Positions 51,095 through 59,543 of a DNA stretch of 64,000 bases are shown piece after piece. The stretch comes from Cohnella luojiensis. Its GTDB lineage: Bacteria > Bacillota > Bacilli > Paenibacillales > Paenibacillaceae. The notes under the pieces were generated by a model. The model had not been told where the DNA came from. It was given only the letters and a program-made list of their open reading frames with translations, and searched no databases. The stretch spans positions 1 through 64,000 of the forward strand of contig NZ_SOMN01000027.1 in NCBI RefSeq assembly GCF_004564235.1. The letters are read 5' to 3'. Every line of letters starts with the position of its first letter. Position 1 is the first letter of the stretch. A program made the translations under genes and the position numbers.

Positions 51095-51360
51095 GATTCT
51101 CCTCCTTTGTGCTTATTAATCATTTTTTCTAGGTATTACCTATTACGACTTCGGACTCAGTATAATTGAATAATTAGAATATTACAATCATTTTGTCTAA
51201 ATTTGGCTTTATTTGTAACTTGATTACTTTTTATCACTGGCATATCGAGAAAATTTTGTGGATATTCATCGTCATCCAGCAAAGCTTCTGTTACTTTGTC
51301 CCTATATAACAACGATAAAATTTCGGTCGTGAAGAACACGTCGTTCAACTTGGAACCATC
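51095..51360. other. AT-rich intergenic stretch before repeat array B
   Basis: This 266-bp stretch is clearly AT-richer than its neighbours. A 63-codon open frame (51157-51348, minus) has no ribosome binding site and no recognised motif, and it may be a decayed fragment. A promoter for the 132-aa gene must lie near its left end but none stands out. Confidence 0.4.
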
Positions 51361-51603
51361 CGGGCAACCTCGCTAACTCCGCCTAAAGAGGGCAACCCCC
51401 GCCGAATTAACGAAGCAACTTCGCTAACTCCACCCACAGCGGGCAACCCCGCCGAATTAACGAAGCAACATCGCTAACTCCGCCTAAAGCGGGCAACCAC
51501 CGCCGAATTAACGAAGTAACTTCGCTAACCCCGCCCACAGCGGGCAACCCCTCCCGAATTAACGAAGCAACTTCGCTAACTCCGCTTAAAGCGGGCAACC
51601 CCC
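51361..51603. repeat. 51-bp tandem repeat array B with alternating units
   Basis: Five units begin with TCGCTAAC at 51370, 51421, 51471, 51522 and 51573 (spacing 51, 50, 51, 51). Each junction forms TTAACGAAG-CAA-CTTCGCTAA, a 9-3-9 palindrome with one mismatched pair. Each unit contains AGCGGGCAACCCCGCCG, a GCGGG/CCCGC mini-hairpin. The internal word alternates CCTAAAG, CCCACAG, CCTAAAG, CCCACAG, CTTAAAG. The array lies downstream of pepF and its last GGCAACC pairs into the hairpin at 51594-51633. Confidence 0.9.
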
Positions 51604-51633
51604 CATCATCTGAATAGATGATGGAGGGTTGCC
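51594..51633 (-). terminator. Long hairpin after pepF, built partly from array B
   Basis: An 18-bp stem pairs 51594-51611 with 51616-51633 (one mismatch, loop GAAT). No T-tract follows on the minus strand, so it is a poor intrinsic terminator. The arm at 51594-51600 is part of the final repeat unit. Confidence 0.5.
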
Positions 51634-51646
51634 ATGGATCATGCTC

Positions 51647-53431
51647 TTACTTGCATAATTCCGCGAACGCTTCTACGTCCGCAACGACTCTTGCCACGGC
51701 ATCCTGCCAGAATCGCGGCTGGTCCAGGGCTGCGCCGAGATGATGCGTAGCCAATTGTTCCACGGTCATAACTCCCGTGTCCCGCAGCAATTGGTCGTAT
51801 CGTTTGCTAAACGAAGCCCCTTCCCGCTCCGCCACAGCGACTAGACCCGTGCTGAACAGATAGCCGAATGTATAAGGGAAGTTATAAAAAGGTACGTCGG
51901 TTAAGTAAAAATGAAGTTTGGACGCCCAGAAATGAGGGTGCCAGCTTCCCAAGGCATCGCCGAAAGCTTCCTTCTGCGCCGCTACCATAAGCTCGCATAA
52001 TTCGGACGCCTCAAGCATCCCGCTAGCGCGACGCTCATAGAAGCGAGTCTCGAACAGGAACCGCGCGCGAATGTTCATGCAGAAAGCGACAGCGCGCTGT
52101 AGTCGATCATCGAGCAGAGCCAGTTTCTCCTCATCGCTCTCGGCCCTGCGCAACAGCGCATCGCCTACGAGCGCTTCAGCGAACGTTGATGCCGTTTCGG
52201 CTACGTTCATCGCGTAATCCTGGGCTAACGGCGGCAGTTCCTCGACTAACGCCGCATGGTATGCATGCCCCAGTTCATGGGCTAGCGTGGACACGTTGCC
52301 CGGAGTGCCCGAGTAAGTCATGAAGATTCTGCTCTGGCGGCTGAGCGGCAAACTCGTGCAGAAGCCTCCAGGCCTCTTGCCGGACCGATCTTCCGCTTCG
52401 ATCCAATGATCGGCGAAAGCGGTCTCCGCGAGTTTAGCCATATCCGGTGAAAACTGCTTGAATGCCTCCGTAATCAGTTGCGCGGCTTCCTCGTATGGTA
52501 TTTTAGCCTGGCTAGTCGCGATCGGCGCATCGACGTCGTGCCAGGATAGCTTGTCTTTGCCTAATCGCCGAGCCTTCAAAGCCAAGTAACGTTGGAGCGG
52601 CTCTATGCTGCCGGCTACCGCCGTCCACATGGCGTTTAACGTATCGATGCTCATCCGATTTATTCTAAGCGGTTCTCTAAGCGGATCGCTCCAGCCTCTC
52701 ATCCCGTATAGCTTTAGACGGAATCCCGCTAGCCGATTGAGCGTATCCGCTCCAAGATCAGCTTGAGATGACCATGCTTCTTCCCATTTGGAAGCCATGA
52801 GATCCCGTACGGCCGGCTCGGGATCGTCTAGTTTGTTGGCTGCCTGCCCTACGGATAAGTTCACCGAAGAACCATTCTCCTCCCAAGGGATGGAGATCCG
52901 ACCGACTATCGTGTTGTAGTGCTCGCCCCAACCATGATAGCCATCGACCGCGAGCTCGCTCGCCACGGCTTCCAATGCGGGCGGAAGCTTATCCTTAGCG
53001 GAGTCCCTTCGTTCGTTAAGCGGGAAAATAATGGCAGACCTCTCCGCTTGGCCGCCCCATTCGTGCCAATGAGAATCCGGAACCGATGCCAGCTTCGCGT
53101 CGAATAGATCGGCAGCTTGCTTAAATCGCGCGGATAAGGTCTGAATCCTCTCGGTCCAAGCTACAGCGCGCTTGTCGCCCATGTCTTGCGAAGTCAAGCA
53201 AGACACATAAGAATCAGCCTCTCTGAGTCTGGATACAACCGCCTGAAGCTTATCCGTCCATGCGGTCAGCTCATTCGGGTTTGGCACTGCATCTCCGCTA
53301 TTTTGCAACTCCTTCAAGAGTAAAGCCGCAAGCGTTTCGGTTTCCTCCACGAATGCCGCATATTGAGGCGAAGATGATCCGCCGGAAAAAAGCGACTCCA
53401 GGTTCCATTTTAACGATAGCGATTGTTTCAT
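51647..53431 (-). CDS. pepF: M3-family oligoendopeptidase (PepF type)
   Basis: 594 aa, cytosolic. The zinc-peptidase motif LAHELGHAYH lies around residue 388, with the third ligand in the following NVAETASTFAEAL segment. The C-terminal FPYTFGYLFSTGLVAVAEREG block is typical of PepF/M3B enzymes. They cut peptides of roughly 6-20 residues. In B. subtilis pepF (yjbG) lies near yjbI and nadK; homologues of both follow here within 6 kb. GGAGTGG precedes the ATG. Confidence 0.92.
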   Translation of the reverse strand: MKQSLSLKWNLESLFSGGSSSPQYAAFVEETETLAALLLKELQNSGDAVPNPNELTAWTDKLQAVVSRLREADSYVSCLTSQDMGDKRAVAWTERIQTLSARFKQAADLFDAKLASVPDSHWHEWGGQAERSAIIFPLNERRDSAKDKLPPALEAVASELAVDGYHGWGEHYNTIVGRISIPWEENGSSVNLSVGQAANKLDDPEPAVRDLMASKWEEAWSSQADLGADTLNRLAGFRLKLYGMRGWSDPLREPLRINRMSIDTLNAMWTAVAGSIEPLQRYLALKARRLGKDKLSWHDVDAPIATSQAKIPYEEAAQLITEAFKQFSPDMAKLAETAFADHWIEAEDRSGKRPGGFCTSLPLSRQSRIFMTYSGTPGNVSTLAHELGHAYHAALVEELPPLAQDYAMNVAETASTFAEALVGDALLRRAESDEEKLALLDDRLQRAVAFCMNIRARFLFETRFYERRASGMLEASELCELMVAAQKEAFGDALGSWHPHFWASKLHFYLTDVPFYNFPYTFGYLFSTGLVAVAEREGASFSKRYDQLLRDTGVMTVEQLATHHLGAALDQPRFWQDAVARVVADVEAFAELCK

Positions 53432-53506
53432 TATTCACCACTCCGTTTCCATTGCGCTTGGCTAGTGCCCTGATGTATGTTTAAATACATGAAAGGGGGC
53501 TTGGCC

Positions 53507-53746
53507 TTGATACCGCTACGAAATAGTTTACCATACGATATCATTATGAACGACGTCTTCGTCCAAGAATGTCCATTTTGCCGGAGCTCCCACGTGCTTC
53601 TTCCGTTAAAACCGGATGACGTCAAAAGTATGTACGGAGGCGGCCGCAAAATAACGCTCGTATTCCCATGCTGTCACGGTACTGTCCGCATCATCGATGC
53701 CGATCAGGATTACCTGCTGGCCAACCGTCCAATACGAGGCAAATGA
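53507..53746 (+). CDS. Small zinc-finger-like protein
   Basis: 79 aa from a TTG at 53507 that follows AAAGGGGG. It carries CPFC near residue 22 and a second pair in FPCCHG near residue 54, which could bind one zinc ion. I do not recognise the family and infer no function. It is divergent from pepF and ends 13 bp before the convergent DUF2225 gene. Confidence 0.65.
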   Translation: MIPLRNSLPYDIIMNDVFVQECPFCRSSHVLLPLKPDDVKSMYGGGRKITLVFPCCHGTVRIIDADQDYLLANRPIRGK

Positions 53747-53759
53747 AGGATGTAGAAAA

Positions 53760-54461
53760 TTAAGATCCGCTCTGCAGCATTTCCTCCGGGAGCTCCATTC
53801 CTTGACCGGTCATAACCTCGCGAATGTTCTGCCACTGCTCGCGGGATACGCGAATCATGGCGGCGTCCACGATATTTTTATCATTGATGACCCGTCCGAA
53901 CCATCTCACCGCTTCTTGGAATAGTCCCAAACGCTTATGCAGTTCTCCAATTAAGAACATGAGGCGGGCGTTGCTGATTGAATCCCGTTCCGTTTCGTAC
54001 ACCCGAACGTAGGCATCCATGGCGAACTTAAGAAAACGCTCCTCCTGCTCCTTCTTCCCCTCGTAACGGTAAAGCCACGCGATATGGTGCAACAAAGCCG
54101 CGATGACGCGTTCCTTTTCCCCGATGGCCTGAGCCGTAACCAAAGCCAGCTTGTAGCATTCCATCGCTCCGGCAGCCGTGCGCTCCCCACCGTAATCCCG
54201 ATATTGCCACTGATTCCCGATCTTATCGTAATAGGCCGTTCTCTGCTTCTCGTTAAGTCGCTCCCCAAAATTCTCCGTTGAAGCAAATCCGCAGTAAGGG
54301 CAGATCCTTACCACATAATGATCCGGATTAACCGATTTGAAATAGGAGCAGAAATCTGTATCCGTCTTCACTGCCCTTTTCAGACTCGGCCTTACGCGTG
54401 ACGTTTGATAGCTCTCCTCGCAGCAAATGCATTTAATTTTGATCTGAAAAAGCGGCTCCAC
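53760..54461 (-). CDS. DUF2225 family protein
   Basis: 233 aa. An N-terminal zinc-binding part has CICC (residues 11-14) and CPYCGF (about 54-59), as in DUF2225. The rest is helical with TPR-like pairs (ERVIAALLHHIAWLYRYEG, ARLMFLIGELHKRLGLFQEAVRWFG). Function unknown; it may be an adaptor. The GTG start follows GGAGGCAAC. The start is 12 bp from the stop of the hemoglobin gene, so they are cotranscribed. Confidence 0.82.
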   Translation of the reverse strand: MEPLFQIKIKCICCEESYQTSRVRPSLKRAVKTDTDFCSYFKSVNPDHYVVRICPYCGFASTENFGERLNEKQRTAYYDKIGNQWQYRDYGGERTAAGAMECYKLALVTAQAIGEKERVIAALLHHIAWLYRYEGKKEQEERFLKFAMDAYVRVYETERDSISNARLMFLIGELHKRLGLFQEAVRWFGRVINDKNIVDAAMIRVSREQWQNIREVMTGQGMELPEEMLQSGS

Positions 54462-54473
54462 GATGTTGCCTCC

Positions 54474-54869
54474 TTATTGGATGGATGAGTCTGATTCCGT
54501 ATTAACGAAATGATGAGCCGGGCCTGACAATCGTTCGATCGTCAGCTGGCGGAGCTCCTCCGGAATGGAGGATTCGGCTAATGCCGCGGACATGCATTCC
54601 AGCCACGCCGCCGCCCTCTCGGGAGTAATCGGAAAGGGCAAATGGCGAGCACGCATCATCGGGTGTCCGTATTCATCGGAGTAAAGGGACGGGCCGCCGA
54701 AAAATTGGGTCAAAAATAAGATTTGTTTCTCCATGACTGGATCGATGTCCTTGGGAAACAGCGGGGCTAACAACGGATGGGCTTGCACTTTGGGGTAAAA
54801 TTTGGAGACGATGCCACGAATACCGTCAGCTCCCCCAAGCGCTTCGTAAAGCGAAGCATAACTAGACAA
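54474..54869 (-). CDS. yjbI: Truncated hemoglobin (YjbI-like, group II)
   Basis: 131 aa. A 2-over-2 globin that binds O2 through heme. The SLYEALGGADGIRGIVSKFYPKV start, FLTQFFGGPSLYSDEYGHPMMRARHLPFPI block and Trp in AAAWLECM are the family signature, with the proximal His probably in RARHLPF. The TTG start follows TAGGAGG; a longer in-frame reading is rejected. In Bacillus yjbI is near pepF and nadK, as here. YjbH, its usual neighbour there, is not in this window. Confidence 0.88.
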   Translation of the reverse strand: MSSYASLYEALGGADGIRGIVSKFYPKVQAHPLLAPLFPKDIDPVMEKQILFLTQFFGGPSLYSDEYGHPMMRARHLPFPITPERAAAWLECMSAALAESSIPEELRQLTIERLSGPAHHFVNTESDSSIQ

Positions 54870-55011
54870 TTTGTTCCTCCTATAATGAGACCATGGGATA
54901 CATTTTCCCCATGAATCATTTCTTGTAATGGGCTCCAAGAACTATTGGATGGGTCGCTTTTATGCATGCCTATTATACCACATTGAATTGGACATGCCTC
55001 AGTATAAATAC

Positions 55012-55034
55012 AAAAAATCGCCCCGAAGGGCGAT
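55012..55034 (-). terminator. Terminator after the 28-aa membrane peptide
   Basis: Stem ATCGCCC (55017-55023) and GGGCGAT (55028-55034) with a TTCG tetraloop on the minus strand. Further T residues follow (55016-55012). Its only plausible upstream gene is the peptide at 55072-55158. Confidence 0.7.
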
Positions 55035-55071
55035 CGAACATGGCATGCTGCCGACGTGAATTCAAAGCGGT

Positions 55072-55158
55072 TTACAACTCTTCTTCAGGGCGTATCAAAG
55101 ACTCGCGAATGACATAAACAAAAGCGCATACGATCAATCCTGCAACGACTCCTGCCAT
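55072..55158 (-). CDS. 28-aa single-pass membrane peptide
   Basis: A hydrophobic helix (MAGVVAGLIVCAFVYVI) is followed by RESLIRPEEEL. GGAG lies eight bases before the ATG at 55158, and the terminator at 55012-55034 follows the stop by 37 bp. Family unknown. These flanking signals make it more likely real than its length suggests. The rest of 54870-55363 holds only promoters not clearly placed. Confidence 0.5.
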   Translation of the reverse strand: MAGVVAGLIVCAFVYVIRESLIRPEEEL

Positions 55159-55363
55159 TCTCATCACTCCAGCTTCGATGAAATTTGACTTACGTACTCA
55201 TCCTGGTTTCCTAGTCCCATTGTATCATAGTTATGCACAGATTTCACGATGTTTTTGTAAACGATTACATTAGAAAATAACGTCTTTTTTTCGCATCGGA
55301 AAGATTGTCCCGTCCTTCACATATATTGGGACAAGAGGTTTAGCCCGATAGGAGGAAAAGGGA

Positions 55364-56656
55364 TTGAGCAACATTCAGAATTACCGGGATCGATCGCCCC
55401 GTTCGTTCACGCTAGCAGGAGTTTTCGCGATTGGCGGAACGTCCCTATTGATAGGATTCCTTGCGATAACGGACACCCAAGTGGCCTTAAATGCCTCCTT
55501 ACGCGGAGTTGCGGTATGGTGGGACGTATTGTTTCCTGCTTTATTTCCTTTTTTCGTCCTTTCCGAGATGCTGCTCGGCTTTGGAATCGTGCATCTAGCA
55601 GGTACGCTCCTCGACCCGTTCATGCGTCCCCTGTTCCGGCTTCCTGGAGTGGGAGGGTTCATTGTCGCAATCGGCTTCGCTTCCGGGTATCCTGTCGGTG
55701 CCAGACTAACCTCCCGATTAATGGAGCAGAAGCTCGTCACTCGCAACCAGGGCGAACGCCTCGTCGCGATGACGACGACCTCCGATCCCATATTCTTGAT
55801 CGGCGCGGTATGCATCGGCTTCTTCGGCAGCCTTCAAGCCGCCCCCGTTCTAGCTATAGCCCATTATAGCGGGGCATTGCTGCTTGGATTAGGTTCTCGC
55901 TTTCGGAGGAGAGACCCCGAAGACTCCGCCGAAGTCGCCGTTCAACACAAAACCAGCAGACTACGAGCCGCTTTAGCTGCCATGCATAAGGCACGCTTGG
56001 ACGATGGCCGACCGTTCGGCATTTTGCTGCAGCAATCCTTGCAATCCTCCCTCACTCTAATGATGATCGTAGGCGGTTTGGTCGTATTTTTCTCCGCAAC
56101 CCTAGATCTTCTGGTCCATAGCGGACTGTTATCCTTGTTTCGCGATATAATCGGGCGGCTGCTGCATCTATTCGGAATGTCCTCTAACCTTTCCCATGCG
56201 TTCGTGAACGGAACCTTCGAGGTCACCTTGGGAGCGAAAGCTTCCGCAGCCGATGCAGAAATTCCTTTGGTAGATCGCGTCGCGGCGGCAGCTTTCGTTC
56301 TCTCTTGGGCCGGCTTATCGGTTCATGCGCAAGTGGCAGGTTTAATGAGCCGTACCGCTTGGCGTTACCTCCCCTTCGCGCGGGCACGGTTGATCCATGG
56401 TCTGTTAGCGATGGCGATTGTCTATATGGCATGGCCAGTATTCCAACCGGAAAGCGCCATCCAATCGAATATCGCTGCTTGGTTCAGCGGATCTTCATTG
56501 TCGCCTTGGTCGCAAGATGGAATCTCGATAACCCGTTCGTTATTCCCCGTGGCCGCATGGCTCCCCCTCATGTTCATGATTACTCTCGCCTTGATTGTCA
56601 TTGCCGGAGCCGTCGCAATCGGGATTCGCAAGCTGCGATGGAAAGCGAAAGATTGA
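55364..56656 (+). CDS. ylbJ: Sporulation integral membrane protein YlbJ
   Basis: 430 aa, about ten membrane segments, with two nucleoside-recognition (Gate) domains. WWDVLFPALFPFFVLSEMLLGFG and GFASGYPVGARLTSRLMEQ are the YlbJ signatures. In B. subtilis ylbJ is made in the mother cell and is needed for normal spore formation. The TTG start follows GGAGG. A TTGTCCC/GGGACAA inverted repeat (55305-55334) lies just upstream of the ribosome binding site. Confidence 0.88.
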   Translation: MSNIQNYRDRSPRSFTLAGVFAIGGTSLLIGFLAITDTQVALNASLRGVAVWWDVLFPALFPFFVLSEMLLGFGIVHLAGTLLDPFMRPLFRLPGVGGFIVAIGFASGYPVGARLTSRLMEQKLVTRNQGERLVAMTTTSDPIFLIGAVCIGFFGSLQAAPVLAIAHYSGALLLGLGSRFRRRDPEDSAEVAVQHKTSRLRAALAAMHKARLDDGRPFGILLQQSLQSSLTLMMIVGGLVVFFSATLDLLVHSGLLSLFRDIIGRLLHLFGMSSNLSHAFVNGTFEVTLGAKASAADAEIPLVDRVAAAAFVLSWAGLSVHAQVAGLMSRTAWRYLPFARARLIHGLLAMAIVYMAWPVFQPESAIQSNIAAWFSGSSLSPWSQDGISITRSLFPVAAWLPLMFMITLALIVIAGAVAIGIRKLRWKAKD

Positions 56657-56729
56657 ATTCGCTACCGTTATTGTTTATGATCATAATCAGTGAGTAGTAA
56701 CAAGGAGCAGTCGGAAGGAGCGGCCAGGT

Positions 56730-57524
56730 TTGAATTACGCATTGCTTGACCGGGGAGACCGATTATCTCGGGCATTGGCGGAGGAATTCCATGCATTGGC
56801 GGAGGCTAGAGGGTTCAAAGTAAATGATGTCTCGCCGGAAATCGTCGTTTCGATCGGCGGGGATGGAACGCTTCTCCAAGCGTTTCACCGATTCAAGAAT
56901 CAGTTAGAGCAAGTATCCTTTATCGGTATACATACCGGACATCTCGGCTTCTATGCGGATTGGAAGAAAGGCGAGATAGCGGAATTATTGGATCTGATGG
57001 TATCGTCCGAGCCCCGTAAGGTACAGTATCCGTTGCTGCACATTGAGATTACCTCGTCGTTGGGGAAAACGGATTTTCTGGCACTGAACGAATTTACTTT
57101 GAAAAGCGTCGACGGAACTTTAGTGGCCGCTCTTCATATTAATGACGAGCCGTTCGAGATGTTTCGCGGGGACGGCATCGTGATTTCCACTCCTACGGGA
57201 AGTACAGGCTATAATAAGAGCCTCGGGGGCGCGGTTATCCATCCTTCCCTGGAAGCTCTGCAGATTGCGGAGATTGCCTCCATCAACAATCGCGTTTACC
57301 GTACGTTAGGTTCTTCGGTCATCTTACCAAAGCATCACCATTGCGACATCGTCCCCGATTCCGAGGAAGAGCTTTTTATCGGAATCGATCATCTCGTCAT
57401 GCAGATGTCTACCGTAAGCAACATCACTTGCAGGGTCGCCGATGATAAAATCACGTTCGCCAGATACCGCCCCTTTCCTTTCTGGAACCGGGTAAGGGAA
57501 GCGTTCATCGGCGGCTCGGTGTAA
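56730..57524 (+). CDS. nadK: NAD kinase
   Basis: 264 aa, the short Bacillus form. It phosphorylates NAD+ to NADP+. The catalytic GGDGT motif is in VSIGGDGTLLQAF (about 48-52) and the NAD site in LNEFTLKS and TPTGSTGYNKSLGG (about 154-167). The TTG start follows AAGGAG. The pepF, yjbI and nadK order across 51.6-57.5 kb resembles the Bacillus yjb region. Confidence 0.94.
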   Translation: MNYALLDRGDRLSRALAEEFHALAEARGFKVNDVSPEIVVSIGGDGTLLQAFHRFKNQLEQVSFIGIHTGHLGFYADWKKGEIAELLDLMVSSEPRKVQYPLLHIEITSSLGKTDFLALNEFTLKSVDGTLVAALHINDEPFEMFRGDGIVISTPTGSTGYNKSLGGAVIHPSLEALQIAEIASINNRVYRTLGSSVILPKHHHCDIVPDSEEELFIGIDHLVMQMSTVSNITCRVADDKITFARYRPFPFWNRVREAFIGGSV

Positions 57525-57530
57525 AAACAA

Positions 57531-57571
57531 AAATGGTGGTACAGGGATCCTGTCTCCCCGTACCACCATTT
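57531..57571. terminator. Terminator between convergent nadK and yutD
   Basis: Perfect 12-bp stem AAATGGTGGTAC (57531-57542) with GTACCACCATTT (57560-57571). T-rich flanks on both sides make it usable by both genes. Confidence 0.75.
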
Positions 57572-57583
57572 CTCTATTTACCC

Positions 57584-58534
57584 CTAGTCGCCCGACCTTG
57601 GCGTTCCGGATTCCGGTCGCGGCGCTCCGTCCGGTCGATGGTTCGGTTTTCCGCCGAAGCTCTTGCGTCGACGATTCTTGCCCGGCCAACGATTGTCGTT
57701 GCGAGGCATTTCGTTGCGCGCGTTTCCTGGTTCCGCATTACGAACCTCTTCGGTAACCCGGTTTGCTTGTCCTTGTTCCGTCGTTTGCTGTTGGGGACGC
57801 GGTCCCCGAGGAGGATACGAAGGCTTATTCGAAGGGTTGCCGTTGCCCTGATCTCGCTGCTGTGGACGACGATCTCCGTTAGATGGACCATTATTATAGG
57901 AACGGCCTTGACGATTAGTTCCGCTATCGTTTCCGTGCCTAGTGTGGCTCCCTCTTGACAAAGAGGATGAGCCCATTGCTGCCCCGGATGTATTGTTGCT
58001 ATTCGGGTTCGCATTCGCGCTGGCGTTGCGGCGTTCCGCGTCGGCTGCGGCTCTGGCTACAGCGGAAACGGTTACGTTCGGTGCCCGAACAGGTCCGCCG
58101 ACCCGTTCCTTAAGCGGCCAACGCATGATCGGGCCGCTTGATGTTGCGGTTGCCACGGTTGCCGCGGTCTCGGCGACCTGTTCGCCGGTTTCGTTCAGCG
58201 CGATGATCGCTTCGGGAGATTCCTCCTTCGAGACGACGGCATCAGGCGGAATCTCGTTATGATCCAGCTTCGTAAGCACGAAGTGGGCGCAACCGAAATT
58301 ACAATATTCGTTGATGTAATCGACGAAGCTGGAAATCGAGCTTTCCTTGGTTGCCCGAGGATGCCCGTCCCGATAAAAGCCCCGAAGGCGAAGCTGGTTA
58401 TAACCCCAGTCCCCGACGATATAGTCGAAACGCTCCAATACTTCGCTGAATCTTTCGCGGAAAGCTTCCGGATTCCATCCGCTCTTATGCTCGTGCATAA
58501 GCGAGTACGCGTTGCCTCCTGCCATGAAAATCAT
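57584..58534 (-). CDS. yutD: YutD family protein with a long disordered extension
   Basis: 316 aa, about three times the length of B. subtilis YutD. The family domain (DUF1027) is the first 95 residues: [20 protein letters not shown], then [23 protein letters not shown]. The remaining 220 residues are low complexity, rich in Asn, Pro, Arg, Gly and Gln, and basic at the end, so probably disordered and perhaps nucleic-acid binding. Translation is coupled to lipA by an ATGA overlap, and GGGAGGAG lies upstream. YutD's role is unknown. Confidence 0.85.
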   Translation of the reverse strand: MIFMAGGNAYSLMHEHKSGWNPEAFRERFSEVLERFDYIVGDWGYNQLRLRGFYRDGHPRATKESSISSFVDYINEYCNFGCAHFVLTKLDHNEIPPDAVVSKEESPEAIIALNETGEQVAETAATVATATSSGPIMRWPLKERVGGPVRAPNVTVSAVARAAADAERRNASANANPNSNNTSGAAMGSSSLSRGSHTRHGNDSGTNRQGRSYNNGPSNGDRRPQQRDQGNGNPSNKPSYPPRGPRPQQQTTEQGQANRVTEEVRNAEPGNARNEMPRNDNRWPGKNRRRKSFGGKPNHRPDGAPRPESGTPRSGD

Positions 58535-59436
58535 GATAGGCTCTCCTCCCGAAGACTGGTCGTCCTAGCTTCCGCCGATTTGACTTGCTCATGTGCATGA
58601 TAAGAGCTGCGAACGAACGGCGCGGATTCCACGTGCGAGAAACCGCGTTTCAACCCTTCTACCTTCAATGCCGCGAATTCATCCGGATGAACGTAGCGTA
58701 CGACGTCCAAATGGGATGCGGACGGCTGTAAGTATTGACCCAACGTAAGGATATTGCAATCCACCGCGCGAAGATCGTCCATCGCTTGTAGGATTTCCTC
58801 ATAGGTTTCCCCTAAACCGAGCATGATGCTGGATTTTGTTGGAATGTCCGGCTTCATTTCCTTGGCCCGCTTAATGAGTTCGAGCGAACGTCTATATTTC
58901 GCTTTAGCGCGAACCCGATTCGAGAGCCGTTCGACGGTCTCGATATTATGGTTGAGGATATCCGGATTGACATCCATAACAATTTGCAGGGAATCACGGT
59001 TGCCTAAAAAGTCGGGAATGAGCACTTCAACGCTGCAGAACGGAAGCTTCCTGCGGATCGCCTTCACGGTCTCGGCGAAGATGCCGGCTCCCCCGTCCTT
59101 CAGGTCGTCCCTCGCTACCGAAGTAACGACGCAATGCTTCAAGCCCATCTGCTCGGCGGCTTCCGCTACTCGCTCCGGCTCTTGCAGGTCAAGTTCCGTA
59201 GGCAAGCCTGTTTTAACGGCGCAGAATCGGCATGCCCTGGTGCAGATGTCTCCCAGAATCATGAACGTTGCTGTTCGGTTGGCCCAGCATTCATATATAT
59301 TCGGGCAGCGCGCTTCTTCGCATACGGTATGAAGCGTCTTGCTCCGCATCACTTGTTTGAGCTCTTGGTAAGGTTCGCCAGTGGTCAGTTTAATCTTCAG
59401 CCAGTCGGGTTTGCGCGGTTTGGCGCTAGTCGTCAT
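58531..59436 (-). CDS. lipA: Lipoyl synthase
   Basis: 301 aa. LipA inserts two sulfur atoms into protein-bound octanoyl chains to form lipoate. It has both cluster motifs: the auxiliary site Cys39-x4-Cys44-x5-Cys50 and the radical-SAM site Cys65-x3-Cys69-x2-Cys72. The C-terminal RSSYHAHEQ follows the conserved Arg-Ser-Ser-Tyr. It diverges from the lytH-like gene and shares a four-base overlap with yutD, as in the Bacillus yut/yun region. Confidence 0.95.
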   Translation of the reverse strand: MTTSAKPRKPDWLKIKLTTGEPYQELKQVMRSKTLHTVCEEARCPNIYECWANRTATFMILGDICTRACRFCAVKTGLPTELDLQEPERVAEAAEQMGLKHCVVTSVARDDLKDGGAGIFAETVKAIRRKLPFCSVEVLIPDFLGNRDSLQIVMDVNPDILNHNIETVERLSNRVRAKAKYRRSLELIKRAKEMKPDIPTKSSIMLGLGETYEEILQAMDDLRAVDCNILTLGQYLQPSASHLDVVRYVHPDEFAALKVEGLKRGFSHVESAPFVRSSYHAHEQVKSAEARTTSLREESLS

Positions 59437-59543
59437 TGTATTTCCCCTCTTTCTGTCCTCCTTATTATAGCACGATTCGGATAAAAACCAATGATATGTA
59501 AACCCTACATCTACATGTTAATGAAAAGATGGGAGGAGTAACG

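Noticed and set aside
51157..51348. 63-codon frame in AT-rich DNA before array B
   Set aside because: No ribosome binding site, no motif, unusual composition. It might be a gene remnant, but nothing supports coding.
41636..51603. The two tandem arrays as CRISPR arrays
   Set aside because: Adjacent units are near-identical along their full length with no unique spacers, and no cas genes are present.
55231..55239. Single DnaA-box word TTATGCACA before ylbJ
   Set aside because: One isolated 9-mer is expected by chance and no gene known to be controlled by DnaA is near.
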